Of a stretch of DNA of 64,000 bases, positions 37,090-46,728 are shown piece after piece. The stretch comes from HyVt-477 sp965224605 (lineage in GTDB: Bacteria; Pseudomonadota; Gammaproteobacteria; Thiotrichales; Thiotrichaceae), in assembly GCA_965224605.1 (NCBI GenBank), contig CBDCZP010000010.1, forward strand, positions 124,001-188,000, written 5' to 3'. Position 1 is the first letter of the stretch. Each line of letters opens with the position of its first letter. The notes under the pieces are model-generated. The model searched no databases and was not told the DNA's origin. It worked only from the letters and a program-made list of their open reading frames with translations. The translations under genes and the position numbers were made by a program.

Positions 37090-37300
37090 TTCTTTTCAAT
37101 AAGCTTCTAACTTCATCCAAAATTCAACATAATCTTTTGATTATATTGAAGTAAAAATATTTACTTCTCACTTCAAATTATTCTGTGTATCATTCACAAA
37201 CCTGTATACAGAATGAACAAATTAGTTCAAATTCTCAATACCTACCATAACTAGTAGTAGTCTAAATTACTCAAACGGATTACTCTTCGAAGGCGCGCGT
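37090..37300. promoter_or_regulatory. Upstream region of the PhcB-like gene with palindromes
   Basis: Contains ATAATC-TTTT-GATTAT at about 37130-37145 and CTGTATACAG, a perfect 10-base palindrome, at 37202-37211. The latter lies within a longer ATTCTGT...ACAGAAT arrangement (37169-37215). The sites lie about 90-170 bases before ATG 37301 and may be operator sites. GAAGG precedes the start at correct spacing. Confidence 0.4.
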
Positions 37301-38693
37301 ATGGCAACACACCAAATTGATAGTCTGATCAAATTTACTAATAGCCAAGGAATTGGAGCCACTGGAACACTAGTTCAGATATCTCGAAACAGTATCGTTA
37401 TTGAGGTCTACAACCCCTATTCCATCGTTCAGCTTAGTGAGGTTCTTAGCGAACTAAGAATCCGCAGAGAGGAACGTATCATTTATCAGGGTCGAGCCGT
37501 TGTAAGCACCTTGGTAAATACAGGTTTATATCTAGTTGTATCAGCGACACTAGTAGACCCCTGGCAAGATTTGAGTGGTGTGGAGCAAGATTCAACAGGC
37601 ATCCAAGAAGAAGCACTGCGTTTTCTTTCTGACTGGGAGTCATCATACGAACTGTTGCCTGATTACCAGTTAACGGTATTAAAAATGCGCTCTATCCTTA
37701 CCGAACTCAGTCGCTGGCTTGAACAAGTTGATTTATTTGCAGATGATGATGGCGTAAGCCATAGTCCGGACTTAACAAGAGAATTATTTGAGGAGCTTCA
37801 AGCACCTTTACTTCCAAAACTAAAAGACTTATTACAACGCTTTGAAAGTGAATCCGCTAAGATTCCAAAAGAATTGGTCAATAATCATCGCCATTTTGCA
37901 CAAAGAGATTTACACCCCTTATTACTCCGTTCTCCCTTTTTCTGGCGTACATTTAACAAACCCCTTGGATATGCGGGCGACTATGAGATGGTCAATATGA
38001 TGTTGAGGAACTCTCATGAAGGCCCAACAACCTATTCCAAACTCATTAACAGTCTATTCCTAGATGCTTCACCTCCTGTCATTGCTCATAGAAATCGTAT
38101 TGATATTCTTCAGAAGAAACTTTCTGGTGTTCTTAAGAAAGTACGCAAAGAAAAAGGACATTTAAAAATTCTAAATATTGGTTGTGGACCGGCAATAGAA
38201 ATTCAGAGATTTATCAAAGCAGAAGAACTATCACCAGAAGACCATATAACTCTTCTAGATTTTAGTGAAGAAACATTGATGTACACTCGTCAAAAAATGA
38301 ATGAGACCATTCAGAAAACCCCGTCTAATCCCACCATTGAATATATACATAAATCAGTACATCAACTATTAAAAGAAGCCGTTAAACCATCCAATACAGA
38401 TATGGAAAGTTATGACATGGTTTATTGCGCAGGTTTGTTTGACTATCTTTCTGACAAAGTTTGTAGCCGATTAATGCGTTTGTTCTGGGCAAATACAAAA
38501 CCAGGAGGGATCGTACTCTCAACCAATGTTCATTCCGGCAATCCCTTTATCTTCACCATGGAATTTTTAATGGAGTGGGCACCTCATCTATCGCAACGAA
38601 GAAGACATGCTGACTCTTATTCCAGATCATGGAGAGCAAGAAGTCTACACGGATGAAAGCGGATTCAATATTTTTCTAGATATAACCAAATAA
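37301..38693 (+). pseudogene. PhcB-like SAM methyltransferase with PilZ-like N-terminus, one frameshift
   Basis: The frame opens at ATG 37301 and reads normally for about 425 codons, then a one-base excess in GGG (38577-38579) sends it to an early stop at 38656. Removing one G restores the family ending WHLIYRNEEDMLTLIP...GFNIFLDITK and a stop at 38693, giving 463 residues. The N-terminal 110 residues look like a PilZ-type beta-barrel but lack the RxxxR and D/NxSxxG c-di-GMP motifs. Residues about 285-460 are a class I methyltransferase: ILNIGCGPAIEIQRF and LLDFSEETL. This matches annotated 3-hydroxypalmitic acid methyl ester biosynthesis proteins (PhcB type). The kinase gene starts 7 bases later. 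Sequencing error and true decay are both possible. Confidence 0.75.
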
Positions 38694-38700
38694 TATTGCT

Positions 38701-41336
38701 GTGGATATTAGCTCAGAACTGAATAAAGCCTACGATGAAGAACGAATTTCTCGTCGTTTAAGAGATGTATATACCGCATGTATTATCTCTCTTATATTGG
38801 TTCCCGCAGGTCTTTCTCTAGATTACATCTTATATAAGGACGATTTTGCTGATTTTTTCATTATCAGAACCGTTGCTGTTATAGGGCTATGCCTACTATT
38901 TTTACTTAATATTTTCCCCCAAAACACAAAAATACACAACACTAAATGCATTTTTGTGGCCCATTATAATTAACACCGCTATATGTCATATGATGTACAC
39001 CGCCCATGATATGACATCACCTTACTATGCAGGTCTAAGCCTTGTTGTTATCGGCACAACGACTATGTTGGCATTGAACCTAAGAGAAGCCTTATTTACC
39101 TTAATAATCACCCTGATTATTTACTTATTCTATATTTATATAGACTTCGAAAATGTTAAATCCATTACATTAATATTCAGTAATTTATACTTTTTGATTC
39201 TTACCGGACTTATAGGTTGTGCTATGAGTTATTTTGGTGAGAAAAGACGTTTCAAAGAATTTTCACTGGGTTTCGAGTTAGATAAACGTAACAAAGAATT
39301 AGCAGCACTTGATAGGATAAAAACCGATTTTTTTGCCAATATCAGCCATGAATTACGTACTCCGTTAACTTTAATTTTATCCCCCGTTGAAGACTTATTG
39401 CAATCCGATCAGCCTTTTGACTTTAAGGTAAACCAATTACTCACTACGGCGCGCGATAATGGTTACCGCTTGCTAAAACTGGTTAACGATATTCTCAATA
39501 TTGTTCGTCTTGACGACACCAATAGAGAACTTGAATGTAAGCCAGTTGACCTGAAACCGCTGTTACGAGGTATCGTTAACAGCATGCATCACCTCGCTGA
39601 AAAGCAAAAAATAACACTTAATATAAATAGTGACTTCTCCCCTGCAATCATCAATGCCAATGTGAATGCATTAGAGAAAATATTTATTAATCTGCTCAAC
39701 AATGCGATTAAATTTACTCCGGAAAATGGTGAAATCCACATCCACGATAAGATTGATTCAAAAGGTGTTACCATCACCATTTCCGATACCGGTATTGGCA
39801 TTAGTCAAAAAGACTTACCGCATATTTTCGAGCGCTTCCAGCAAGCTGATAGTTCTGCAACACGTAAATATCAGGGAACTGGATTGGGACTAGCATTAGT
39901 ACGCGAACTAACACTGGCTCAAAACGGTCAAATTCAGGTTGATAGTCAACTTGATAGCGGCACCACCTTTACGCTGTTCTTCCCAACGATCGACCAAGAT
40001 GAAAACACGCTATCAGAAGTATCAATTAACACTTATACGGATGCTGTGATACAGACCCCACTTGAAAAATTGCACCAAAAAGCAGATTACACGTTGCAAC
40101 TCAATAGACCTGACACTGCTATTCTGGAACCCGCTATAAACAGTAAAGACAGCGAACAGGATAAACGCGCTAATTTGCTCATCGTCGAAGATGAACCTGA
40201 TTTACGCACCTATTTGGTGAATACCCTAACAGAACATTACCGCGTATTTTCAGCAGCAGATGGACAAGCAGGACTTGAACTAGCAACCAAACATAAACCC
40301 GATCTGGTTTTAACGGATTTAATGCTGCCTAAGATTGATGGTCTGGAGCTATGTAAAAAAATCAAAAATAACCCCGCACTACAATTTACCAAAGTCATTT
40401 TGTTAACCGCTCGAATCGACGAGCAATCTAAAATGACAGCCTTGGAAAATGGCGCAGATGATTTTATCACCAAGCCTTTTTCAACCACTGAATTGAAAAC
40501 CCGTCTGAAAAACCTGACAGACTCGCTACAACTTGAAAAAGAGTTACAAGTACATAATCAGGAATTAGCTGATGCTTTGACAAACCTCAAGGGCAGCCGA
40601 AAGTAAATTACTGCACAGTGAAAAATTAAATGCGCTCGGCAGTCTGGCAGCAGGATTGTTGCATGAAGTAAATAATCCATTAAATTATACCATCACCGCT
40701 GCACAAATATTAAAGCGCGACCAAACCGTTAAAGACGATGAAGAGTTGGCTGAAATGGTCGATGATATTATCGAAGGAATGGATCGTATCAAGGCAATCG
40801 TCAAAGACCTACATACCTTTGCCTATCCTGAAGAAGTTGATAAAGAACAAGCCTTTTTTATAGAGGATGCTGTACAAAGCGCACTACGTTTTACCGCTAG
40901 TGAAAAAGGTATAATCCGCATTGATGTTGATATACCTGATCAACTGGAAGTTATCGGTTCAAACAGTCATATTGTGCAAATACTGGTTAACTTGCTCACT
41001 AACGCCATCAAGGCTGCACAGGATAAAGAAGATGCTACTATCGCCATTTCGGCAAAACTGATGTCGACCCCGGATGAACATGTCGCTAACCCACGCGTAA
41101 AAATATCTATCCGGGATAACGGTATAGGTATTAAACCAGAAGTCCTATCACGAATTTTTGAACCCTTCTACACCACACGTGATGTTGGAGAGGGGCTGGG
41201 TATGGGGCTTAGTATCTGCCATACCATTATAGAAAACCACGGTGGTTCAATTACTGTTGATAGTGAAGTCGGGAGATTCACTGATTTCAGCTTTGACCTA
41301 GCCCTTGCAAACCCCTCAGGAGAGTTATACAGATGA
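38701..41336 (+). pseudogene. Hybrid sensor kinase joining PhcS-like and PhcR-like parts, two frameshifts
   Basis: Starts at GTG 38701. Two single-base excesses, in TTTTT (38951-38955) and GGG (40591-40593), split it into three frames; removing them gives 877 residues. Order: about six membrane helices in residues 1-190, a HisKA/HATPase kinase (phospho-His in ISHELRTPL, NLLNNAIKFTP, DTGIGISQKDLP), a receiver domain (LIVEDEPDLRTYL, VLTDLMLP), a coiled coil, and a second kinase core (LLHEVNNPLNYT, NLLTNAIKAAQ, DNGIGIKPEVL, GEGLGMGLSICH). Ralstonia PhcS is a membrane kinase and PhcR a receiver with a C-terminal kinase, so this looks like the two joined. The next gene overlaps by four bases (ATGA). 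Confidence 0.78.
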
Positions 41337-42553
41337 GCTTTATTAGCCGAAATAGTACTCAAAATTCACATGCCATCCTTTTTGTAGACGATGAAGAAAA
41401 GGCACGTAAGATGTTTACCCGTCTCGTCTCTCCACAGTTTACTGTACTAACCGCGGCTGATGTGAAAGAAGCAAAGGCAGTGCTTGATGAAAAACATAAT
41501 GAGATTGGTGTTTTGATCACCGATCAACGTATGCCTGGGGAACTTGGAGTGGATTTATTACGCCATACTCGTAAGGAGTACCCCAAGATTATTAGAATGC
41601 TCACTACCGCCTACAGCGACCTGGATGATGCAATAGAAGCGGTGAACACGGGTGAGATTTTCCGTTATATCAATAAGCCATGGAATGTAGATGAGCTATT
41701 AATTGATCTACGACTCGCGATGAATTTCTTCGATATTGAGCAAGACCGTCAACAGCTCATCCAGGAAAAAATGAGCCTTTCACATCGCCAATCAAGAGTT
41801 GAGATGGTGAAAAGCTTGATCACCATGAGCAGTGCGCAATCACATTACAAGCTCCCTAAACAAGCAGTAAACTCATTTTTACAACAGGTCGCTGAACCAC
41901 AAATACTCGCGGAAAAAGGATTCACTCTGGATGCTAGTGGCTATTGGGAAAATGAAATTAATAAGACCGAAAAGATGACACAGATAAACCAAAGTCTAAA
42001 TCAGTGGTTAGAACAAGCTCGTGGATACATCCTAGAAGGTGGAAATACTGAAGCTATCAATTATCAGGAATGCATTAATCAGGTTGATCAAGCTTTATCG
42101 AGCGATGTGAAACTTGATACAATCGACAATGATCTTTCCCAGACTGAACTAAATCAACAAGGCTGTACTTCTCTACTAAGTGTCATGATGCAATCACTTA
42201 TGGGTAAAGGTAAAGACTCTAGCAATAATCCAACAATATCTGTTACTAATACCGATCAAGGTGTACAAATTCTGGGAACAGCATCCACTCCAAACGATGA
42301 TTTAGCCAAACAGTTTTTAACCTTGGACGATAACTCTGGAGATCAACAGCTTGGTCAACTACTAGCTGCATTTGTCTTGGTGAATCATGTCGGGGGAAAT
42401 ATCACACTGGCTTTTGATGAGACTAACCTCACTAGCATTCAAGCCATGCTCCCACAAAGAGCTGATGAGACTGGAGAGAATAATGCAGAAAATAATAAAG
42501 CTGACATTAAAGGTGGAATTTGGATTGAAGACCTATTCGTGCTCTATAACTAG
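41333..42553 (+). CDS. Response regulator with receiver domain and long output region (PhcQ-like)
   Basis: A 406-residue protein. Residues about 13-135 are a receiver domain (ILFVDDEEKARKMF, Asp64 in LITDQRMP, MLTTAY, YINKPWN), close in pattern to the protein at 36385. The following ~270 residues include a helical region and a beta-rich C-terminal part (GNITLAFDETNLTSIQ) without a known DNA-binding or enzymatic domain. The start ATG overlaps the kinase stop by four bases, so it is translated with it. In Phc systems PhcQ is the receiver that passes the methyl-ester signal from PhcS; its partner kinase here carries both PhcS- and PhcR-like parts. Confidence 0.82.
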   Translation: MSFISRNSTQNSHAILFVDDEEKARKMFTRLVSPQFTVLTAADVKEAKAVLDEKHNEIGVLITDQRMPGELGVDLLRHTRKEYPKIIRMLTTAYSDLDDAIEAVNTGEIFRYINKPWNVDELLIDLRLAMNFFDIEQDRQQLIQEKMSLSHRQSRVEMVKSLITMSSAQSHYKLPKQAVNSFLQQVAEPQILAEKGFTLDASGYWENEINKTEKMTQINQSLNQWLEQARGYILEGGNTEAINYQECINQVDQALSSDVKLDTIDNDLSQTELNQQGCTSLLSVMMQSLMGKGKDSSNNPTISVTNTDQGVQILGTASTPNDDLAKQFLTLDDNSGDQQLGQLLAAFVLVNHVGGNITLAFDETNLTSIQAMLPQRADETGENNAENNKADIKGGIWIEDLFVLYN

Positions 42554-42969
42554 TTATCATCCAGAAAGGTTGAATAAAAAAACTGTAGGTTGATGAAGTG
42601 GTCTCCTCCCCCTAGATCGGCATCAACAAATAGAAAAGATGTCGAACAGGAGTTATCAGCTACAAAATAGGTTTTCTTCCAGATTTTATTTCTTACTGTT
42701 TGTTAATCGCTCAAGCATACTTATGGTCTAATAATAAGGTTCCGGTTGTGTAATAAGTCATATCTGGTTATCTTTAGGTTATCTCTAGTTCCTGCAATGA
42801 CTAATCAGGGCTGTTCAATGCTAAGAAAGTTAACATTGTAGGTGCGAATTTATTCGCAAGAAACTACCGCATCAATACATTTGCGAATAAATTCGCACCA
42901 TACAAATGGTAATTCTACAATCTATACTCTTAGCATTGAACAGCCCTGAATGACTAACAACGCTCTAAA
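42554..42969. other. Intergenic region containing MITE 2
   Basis: A 416-base gap. MITE 2 occupies 42806-42948, right up to the NYN gene. No gene, tRNA or clear terminator was found in the remainder. Confidence 0.6.
42806..42948. mobile_element. MITE 2, ISAs1-like ends, 10-bp near-perfect target duplication
   Basis: A 143-bp element with perfect inverted ends of at least 21 bases starting CAGGGCTGTTCAATGCTA, the same 18-bp end as MITE 1. Flanks are AATGACTAAT (42796-42805) and AATGACTAAC (42949-42958), nine of ten bases identical. Its core is a perfect 19-bp inverted repeat, GGTGCGAATTTATTCGCAA at 42841-42859 and its complement at 42881-42899, different from the core of MITE 1. It sits just before the NYN gene start. 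Confidence 0.88.
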
Positions 42970-43458
42970 ATGAATCAACCTAGCAATAAGATAGCCATTT
43001 TCGTAGATGTACAGAATATTTATTATACGGTACGCCAAGCATACGGCTGCCACTTTAACTATTCCGTATTTTGGAAAGATGTCAGTTCACGTGGGCAGAT
43101 AGAACATGCTTTTGCCTACGCTATTGATCGGGGGGATAGGAAACAGCAACAATTTCAGCAGATTTTAAAAAAACTGGGGTTTACCGTAAAACTCAAACCT
43201 TATATTCAACGTAGCGATGGTACGGCCAAAGGCGATTGGGATGTGGGAATTACCTTAGATGTCGTTAAATACGCCCAGCAGGTAGATACTGTTGTTCTGG
43301 CTTCTGGTGATGGTGACTTCGATTTGTTATTGCAAAAAATTATACGTGATTATGGTATTAATGCCGAGGTCTATGGCGTTCGGGCATTAACCGCCAATAC
43401 GCTCATTGATTCTGCTAGTGTCTATTATCCTATTGAAAATCAATTCTTACTCAAGTAA
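42970..43458 (+). CDS. NYN-domain (LabA/DUF88-like) putative ribonuclease
   Basis: A 162-residue single-domain protein. The NYN/PIN-like fold is shown by the acidic residues in IAIFVDVQNIYY near the N-terminus, KGDWDVGITLDV in the middle and VLASGDGDFDLLLQKI, which together form the metal-binding site of such nucleases. Members related to LabA/YjiV are thought to act on RNA. MITE 2 ends 21 bases before the start codon, so its promoter may be inside or beyond the element. No operon partner. Specific target unknown. Confidence 0.85.
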   Translation: MNQPSNKIAIFVDVQNIYYTVRQAYGCHFNYSVFWKDVSSRGQIEHAFAYAIDRGDRKQQQFQQILKKLGFTVKLKPYIQRSDGTAKGDWDVGITLDVVKYAQQVDTVVLASGDGDFDLLLQKIIRDYGINAEVYGVRALTANTLIDSASVYYPIENQFLLK

Positions 43459-43624
43459 TTCTGAATAATTGTCAGTCGTTTTCCTGAGCTCTCCGTACTG
43501 TGCTTGCCGAAGTATCAGGGCTAATAATCATCCCCGGGCAAGCCCTCTCGCTAAAAGCTCTCCTTTCTCCTATCTCGAAAGCGGGGTATTTCATCAGAGC
43601 GGTTATGTTATTTGGAAGTGAGCC

Positions 43625-43670
43625 TTCAGGCTCGCCCAGAAGTGTGATAACAACCACAGGCGAGCCTGAA
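43625..43670. repeat. Inverted repeat TTCAGGCTCGCC
   Basis: TTCAGGCTCGCC (43625-43636) and GGCGAGCCTGAA (43659-43670) are perfect 12-base complements around a 22-base loop. A REP-like dispersed palindrome. Confidence 0.75.
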
Positions 43671-43774
43671 TAGAGTGTTGAACTTGCTCTGGGTATCTTT
43701 AATAAAGCTGCTTTTACGCCCCAAGGGACGGGGAATAAAACCCCCAAGGGATTCAATACTAGAAAAACAAGGAT

Positions 43775-43852
43775 GTAGGATGTGCAAAACGATGGTGTGC
43801 GCATCAAATTTGTACTTGAAAAGATGCACACGCTGCGCTTTGCACATCCTAC
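43775..43852. repeat. Inverted repeat GTAGGATGTGCAAA
   Basis: GTAGGATGTGCAAA (43775-43788) and TTTGCACATCCTAC (43839-43852) form a perfect 14-base stem; inner GGTGTGCGCATC and GATGCACACGC extend the pairing imperfectly. A typical long REP-like hairpin. Confidence 0.8.
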
Positions 43853-44247
43853 GAGATATATTTTTAATAATGTTTCTTAGTATTTATTCCATAGCTAAAA
43901 TATGGTCTATATTTAGACAATAAAGGTTGATATATAAACAAGTCTAATAATCACAATCCTTTTGTATGGTTATTGTCTTCCAGCTGTACGCCACTAGATA
44001 ACGGATATTATAAGTAAAGCTCAACACATCCGTAAAGACTTCTCCCCATACCTTTCATATAGCACACTAATGACCTCGCTGATTTACACTAGACAAGGCT
44101 TCTGGACGGTATGTGGATAATCAGTGTTTCATCGTGAGTGCAACAAAATGCATAACGGTCACTATTATTATAATAAAGGTAATCTCTACTCCATTCATTC
44201 CTGATCATGAATTTGAGATCGCCAAAAAATAAAAAACTAACGATTTA

Positions 44248-45828
44248 ATGGCAAGCACTAAACCAGTACAGATAAATCAGCAACGATTTGTCCGTCTTTT
44301 TAAAGATACTCTTGTAGAAGATAGCAAAATGAGATTTTGTTTTCATCTAGGAGCGGGCGCATCTCGTAGTTCAGGTATTCCAACCAAAAATGACCTGGCT
44401 GTAAAGTGGTTCGAAGAAATTGTCGAAGATTTGGAGTCTAGTCAGTTACAGCGATGGATCAAAAAAATCGGCATTGGTACTAAAAATGTAGAACATTATT
44501 ATCAGCAAATTGTTCAAAAACGCTTTCAATTTGAGCCAGAAATGAGCATGAGAATGGTTCAACAACAAATCACTCTGGCTACTCCCGGATTAGGCTATTT
44601 AATATTGGCTCAAATTCTTGAGCAAACAGCTCATAATCTGGCTATCACCAGCAATGCAGATCAGCTTCTGGAAGATGCTTTGTTCTCAACCGCCTCTACT
44701 AAAGCACCGTTGTTTTATCAACAAGCATATAGTGCGGAGACATTTGTTCAGCAAACAACGCGGCCTATGGTGTGCAAACTACATAATGATTTAACTGCTT
44801 CGGAGAGGCTCCACAGTGTATCTGATACCACCTCGCCGTCTGCACATCTAGTACACCCACGACCATCAGAAATAGATTTTTTAGCCACTGTATGCAAAAC
44901 CTTCAGATCTGTTTTTATAGGCCACAATGGTAACAGACCAGAATTAATGGAATGCTTATCACAACTTTCCAATACAAATCGACAATCTATTTTTTGGTGT
45001 ACCCTTAATGCAAAGAAAATAAACCCTGATGTAACACAACTTTTGACTGAGAAAGACTTTATTGTTGAAATTGAAGGTTTTGATCAATTAATGTTCCAGA
45101 TCATTAACTCATTCAACAGTATCGACAATTTAGATACCATCAGTTTAGATTACTTTAAGGAGAACTACTTACTGGCTTTAGCTAAAGATAAAGCACAACA
45201 TTACAAGAAGCTACTCTATCCATATCAAGATTTAAGCAAAGTCGAACACGTCGGAATTTTTGATGAAGAACTTGAGGAACAGCTTGAGGAAAAAGAAGTG
45301 CCACAAGCTATTGATAATATTGATCAATTAAACGATTTCATGGATTCATTAGAGCAATCGAACTACCCAAAAGATGATAACAAATATAAAGAGGCTTTAG
45401 CGAAAGACCCAAACAGTGCTATCAATAATATCCAATATGCTATTTTTTTAGAAGATAGCTGTAGTAATCCTATAAAAGCGATAGATTATTTTAAGAGAGC
45501 GATTCATCTCGCCCCTAAGAATGAAAATATAAAAGCGCTATATGCCTTTTTGCTGAGTCATCATTTACAAGATTATGATGAAGCTGAAACGTATTATTCA
45601 AATGCCACAGCTATAGCACCTGATAGTGTTCCCATCAATATCATGTTTGGCATTTTTTTACATACTATCCGAAAAAAATTCAGGGCGGCTGAAGAGAATT
45701 TCAAAGCCGCGTTTAAATCAACAGAAAATGATATTGATTATTCAGAATTTATGAAAGAGATTCGAATGGATTATCAGGTAACGGAAAGCAATTACAAAAG
45801 AGTTATTGAAAAGGTTTTACTGATCTGA
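44248..45828 (+). CDS. SIR2-like domain protein with C-terminal TPR repeats
   Basis: A 526-residue protein. Residues about 25-290 form a SIR2-type domain: FHLGAGASRSSGIP near residue 32 (NAD-binding loop), AITSNADQLLEDAL, MVCKLHNDLTA and VFIGHNGNRPELM. From about 370 there are TPR repeats (NNIQYAIFLEDSCSN, NENIKALYAFLLSHHLQDYDEAE, PINIMFGIFLH). SIR2 domains fused to other modules commonly act in phage defence by consuming NAD+. No partner defence gene is nearby, so it would be a standalone candidate. Flanked upstream by the REP-rich gap and convergent with the TatD-family gene. Confidence 0.8.
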   Translation: MASTKPVQINQQRFVRLFKDTLVEDSKMRFCFHLGAGASRSSGIPTKNDLAVKWFEEIVEDLESSQLQRWIKKIGIGTKNVEHYYQQIVQKRFQFEPEMSMRMVQQQITLATPGLGYLILAQILEQTAHNLAITSNADQLLEDALFSTASTKAPLFYQQAYSAETFVQQTTRPMVCKLHNDLTASERLHSVSDTTSPSAHLVHPRPSEIDFLATVCKTFRSVFIGHNGNRPELMECLSQLSNTNRQSIFWCTLNAKKINPDVTQLLTEKDFIVEIEGFDQLMFQIINSFNSIDNLDTISLDYFKENYLLALAKDKAQHYKKLLYPYQDLSKVEHVGIFDEELEEQLEEKEVPQAIDNIDQLNDFMDSLEQSNYPKDDNKYKEALAKDPNSAINNIQYAIFLEDSCSNPIKAIDYFKRAIHLAPKNENIKALYAFLLSHHLQDYDEAETYYSNATAIAPDSVPINIMFGIFLHTIRKKFRAAEENFKAAFKSTENDIDYSEFMKEIRMDYQVTESNYKRVIEKVLLI

Positions 45829-45870
45829 TGAGAAGTGTGTCTCAATGCTACGCGAGGGTGTTACAAAGCA

Positions 45871-45902
45871 ACAGTAGCCTGCGTTGAGGTACGAAACGCG
45901 GG
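45871..45902. repeat. Short palindrome between convergent genes
   Basis: GTAGCCTGCGTTGAGG followed by AAACGCGGGG; it resembles the element at 3192-3228 after glcF. It lies between the SIR2 and TatD-family stops and may be a bidirectional terminator or REP. Confidence 0.35.
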
Positions 45903-45925
45903 GTTTAGCTGAATCCGCATTGAAG

Positions 45926-46708
45926 TTACGAATTCAACTTAAATAGACGATTGAAGTTTTCCGTCGTTACTTTCCCAATATGCTCATAGTCCGTTTCACG
46001 TAGTTCAGCGACTTTCTCCGCTACATATTGCACATAGGCCGGTTGATTTGGCTTTCCACGATTAGGGGTAGGAGCAAGCCAGGGGGAATCTGTTTCAATA
46101 AGCATTTTATCCTCAGGTACTTTCTTCGCAACTTCCTGTAACTCTTTAGCACTATTGAAAGTTACAATTCCTGAAAACGAAATGTAGAAACCCAGATCTA
46201 ATGCTTTTTCTGCCGTATCCCAGTCTTCGGCGAAACAGTGCATAACCCCGCCTACTTCTTCTGCCCTTTCTTCCCTCAAGATACGGATGGTGTCTTCTCT
46301 GGCATCACGAGTATGGATAATTAAAGGTTTACCCGTTTCACGTGCCGCCCGGATATGTGTTCGAAAACGATCATGTTGCCAGGTCATATCTGCATTATTT
46401 TTAAAATGGAAATTATCTAATCCCGTTTCGCCCGTTGCTATGACGTGATCCTCGCTAGAAAAACGGATTAATGTATCCACATCAGGCTCCAGTCCTTCCT
46501 GATGTGTAGGGTGCAAACCCACTGAGCAATACACATCTTCAAAATCGCGAGCAATGCGATGCACATCTGCAAAGTGTTCCATATCAATACACACACATAG
46601 GAACTGGTGCACACCCGCTTCTCTGGCGTGATTGAGCATATTCTCTATGTTGCCGTCAAAAGGCGTGAGGTCAACTTTGTCTAAATGGCAATGTGAATCC
46701 GTTAACAT
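45926..46708 (-). CDS. TatD-family metal-dependent hydrolase
   Basis: A 260-residue TIM-barrel hydrolase of the TatD DNase type. Metal ligands seen: DSHCHLD at residue 4, ATGETGLDNF (Glu near 92), LIIHTRDA (His near 129), GVMHCFAED and the Asp of ETDSPWLAP near 205. It cleaves DNA from 3' ends or acts in related metal-dependent hydrolysis. Length matches the family. It lies 20 bases downstream of the PASTA-type gene on the same strand, so the two may be co-transcribed. A housekeeping-type gene. Confidence 0.93.
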   Translation of the reverse strand: MLTDSHCHLDKVDLTPFDGNIENMLNHAREAGVHQFLCVCIDMEHFADVHRIARDFEDVYCSVGLHPTHQEGLEPDVDTLIRFSSEDHVIATGETGLDNFHFKNNADMTWQHDRFRTHIRAARETGKPLIIHTRDAREDTIRILREERAEEVGGVMHCFAEDWDTAEKALDLGFYISFSGIVTFNSAKELQEVAKKVPEDKMLIETDSPWLAPTPNRGKPNQPAYVQYVAEKVAELRETDYEHIGKVTTENFNRLFKLNS

Positions 46709-46728
46709 TTATTTTCCTTAAACTTTCC

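Larger units (their letters stand above)
43459..44247. other. Long gene-free region with REP-like hairpins
   Basis: About 790 bases with no supported gene. It holds GCTTGCC...GGGCAAGC (43501-43545), a 12-bp stem (43625-43670) and a 14-bp stem (43775-43852). The 120-residue frames here are mostly products of these palindromes. The end from 43853 is AT-rich and should contain the SIR2-gene promoter. Confidence 0.55.

Noticed and set aside
36385..42553. Lqs/Cqs-type alpha-hydroxyketone quorum sensing linked to the oxoamine synthase
   Set aside because: The oxoamine synthase is 23 kb away and paired with a PKS. The operon next to the kinases encodes a methyltransferase, which fits a Phc-type methyl ester signal.
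43472..43923. Frames of 70-120 residues in the REP-rich gap
   Set aside because: They cover inverted repeats on both strands and have no domain or start signal.
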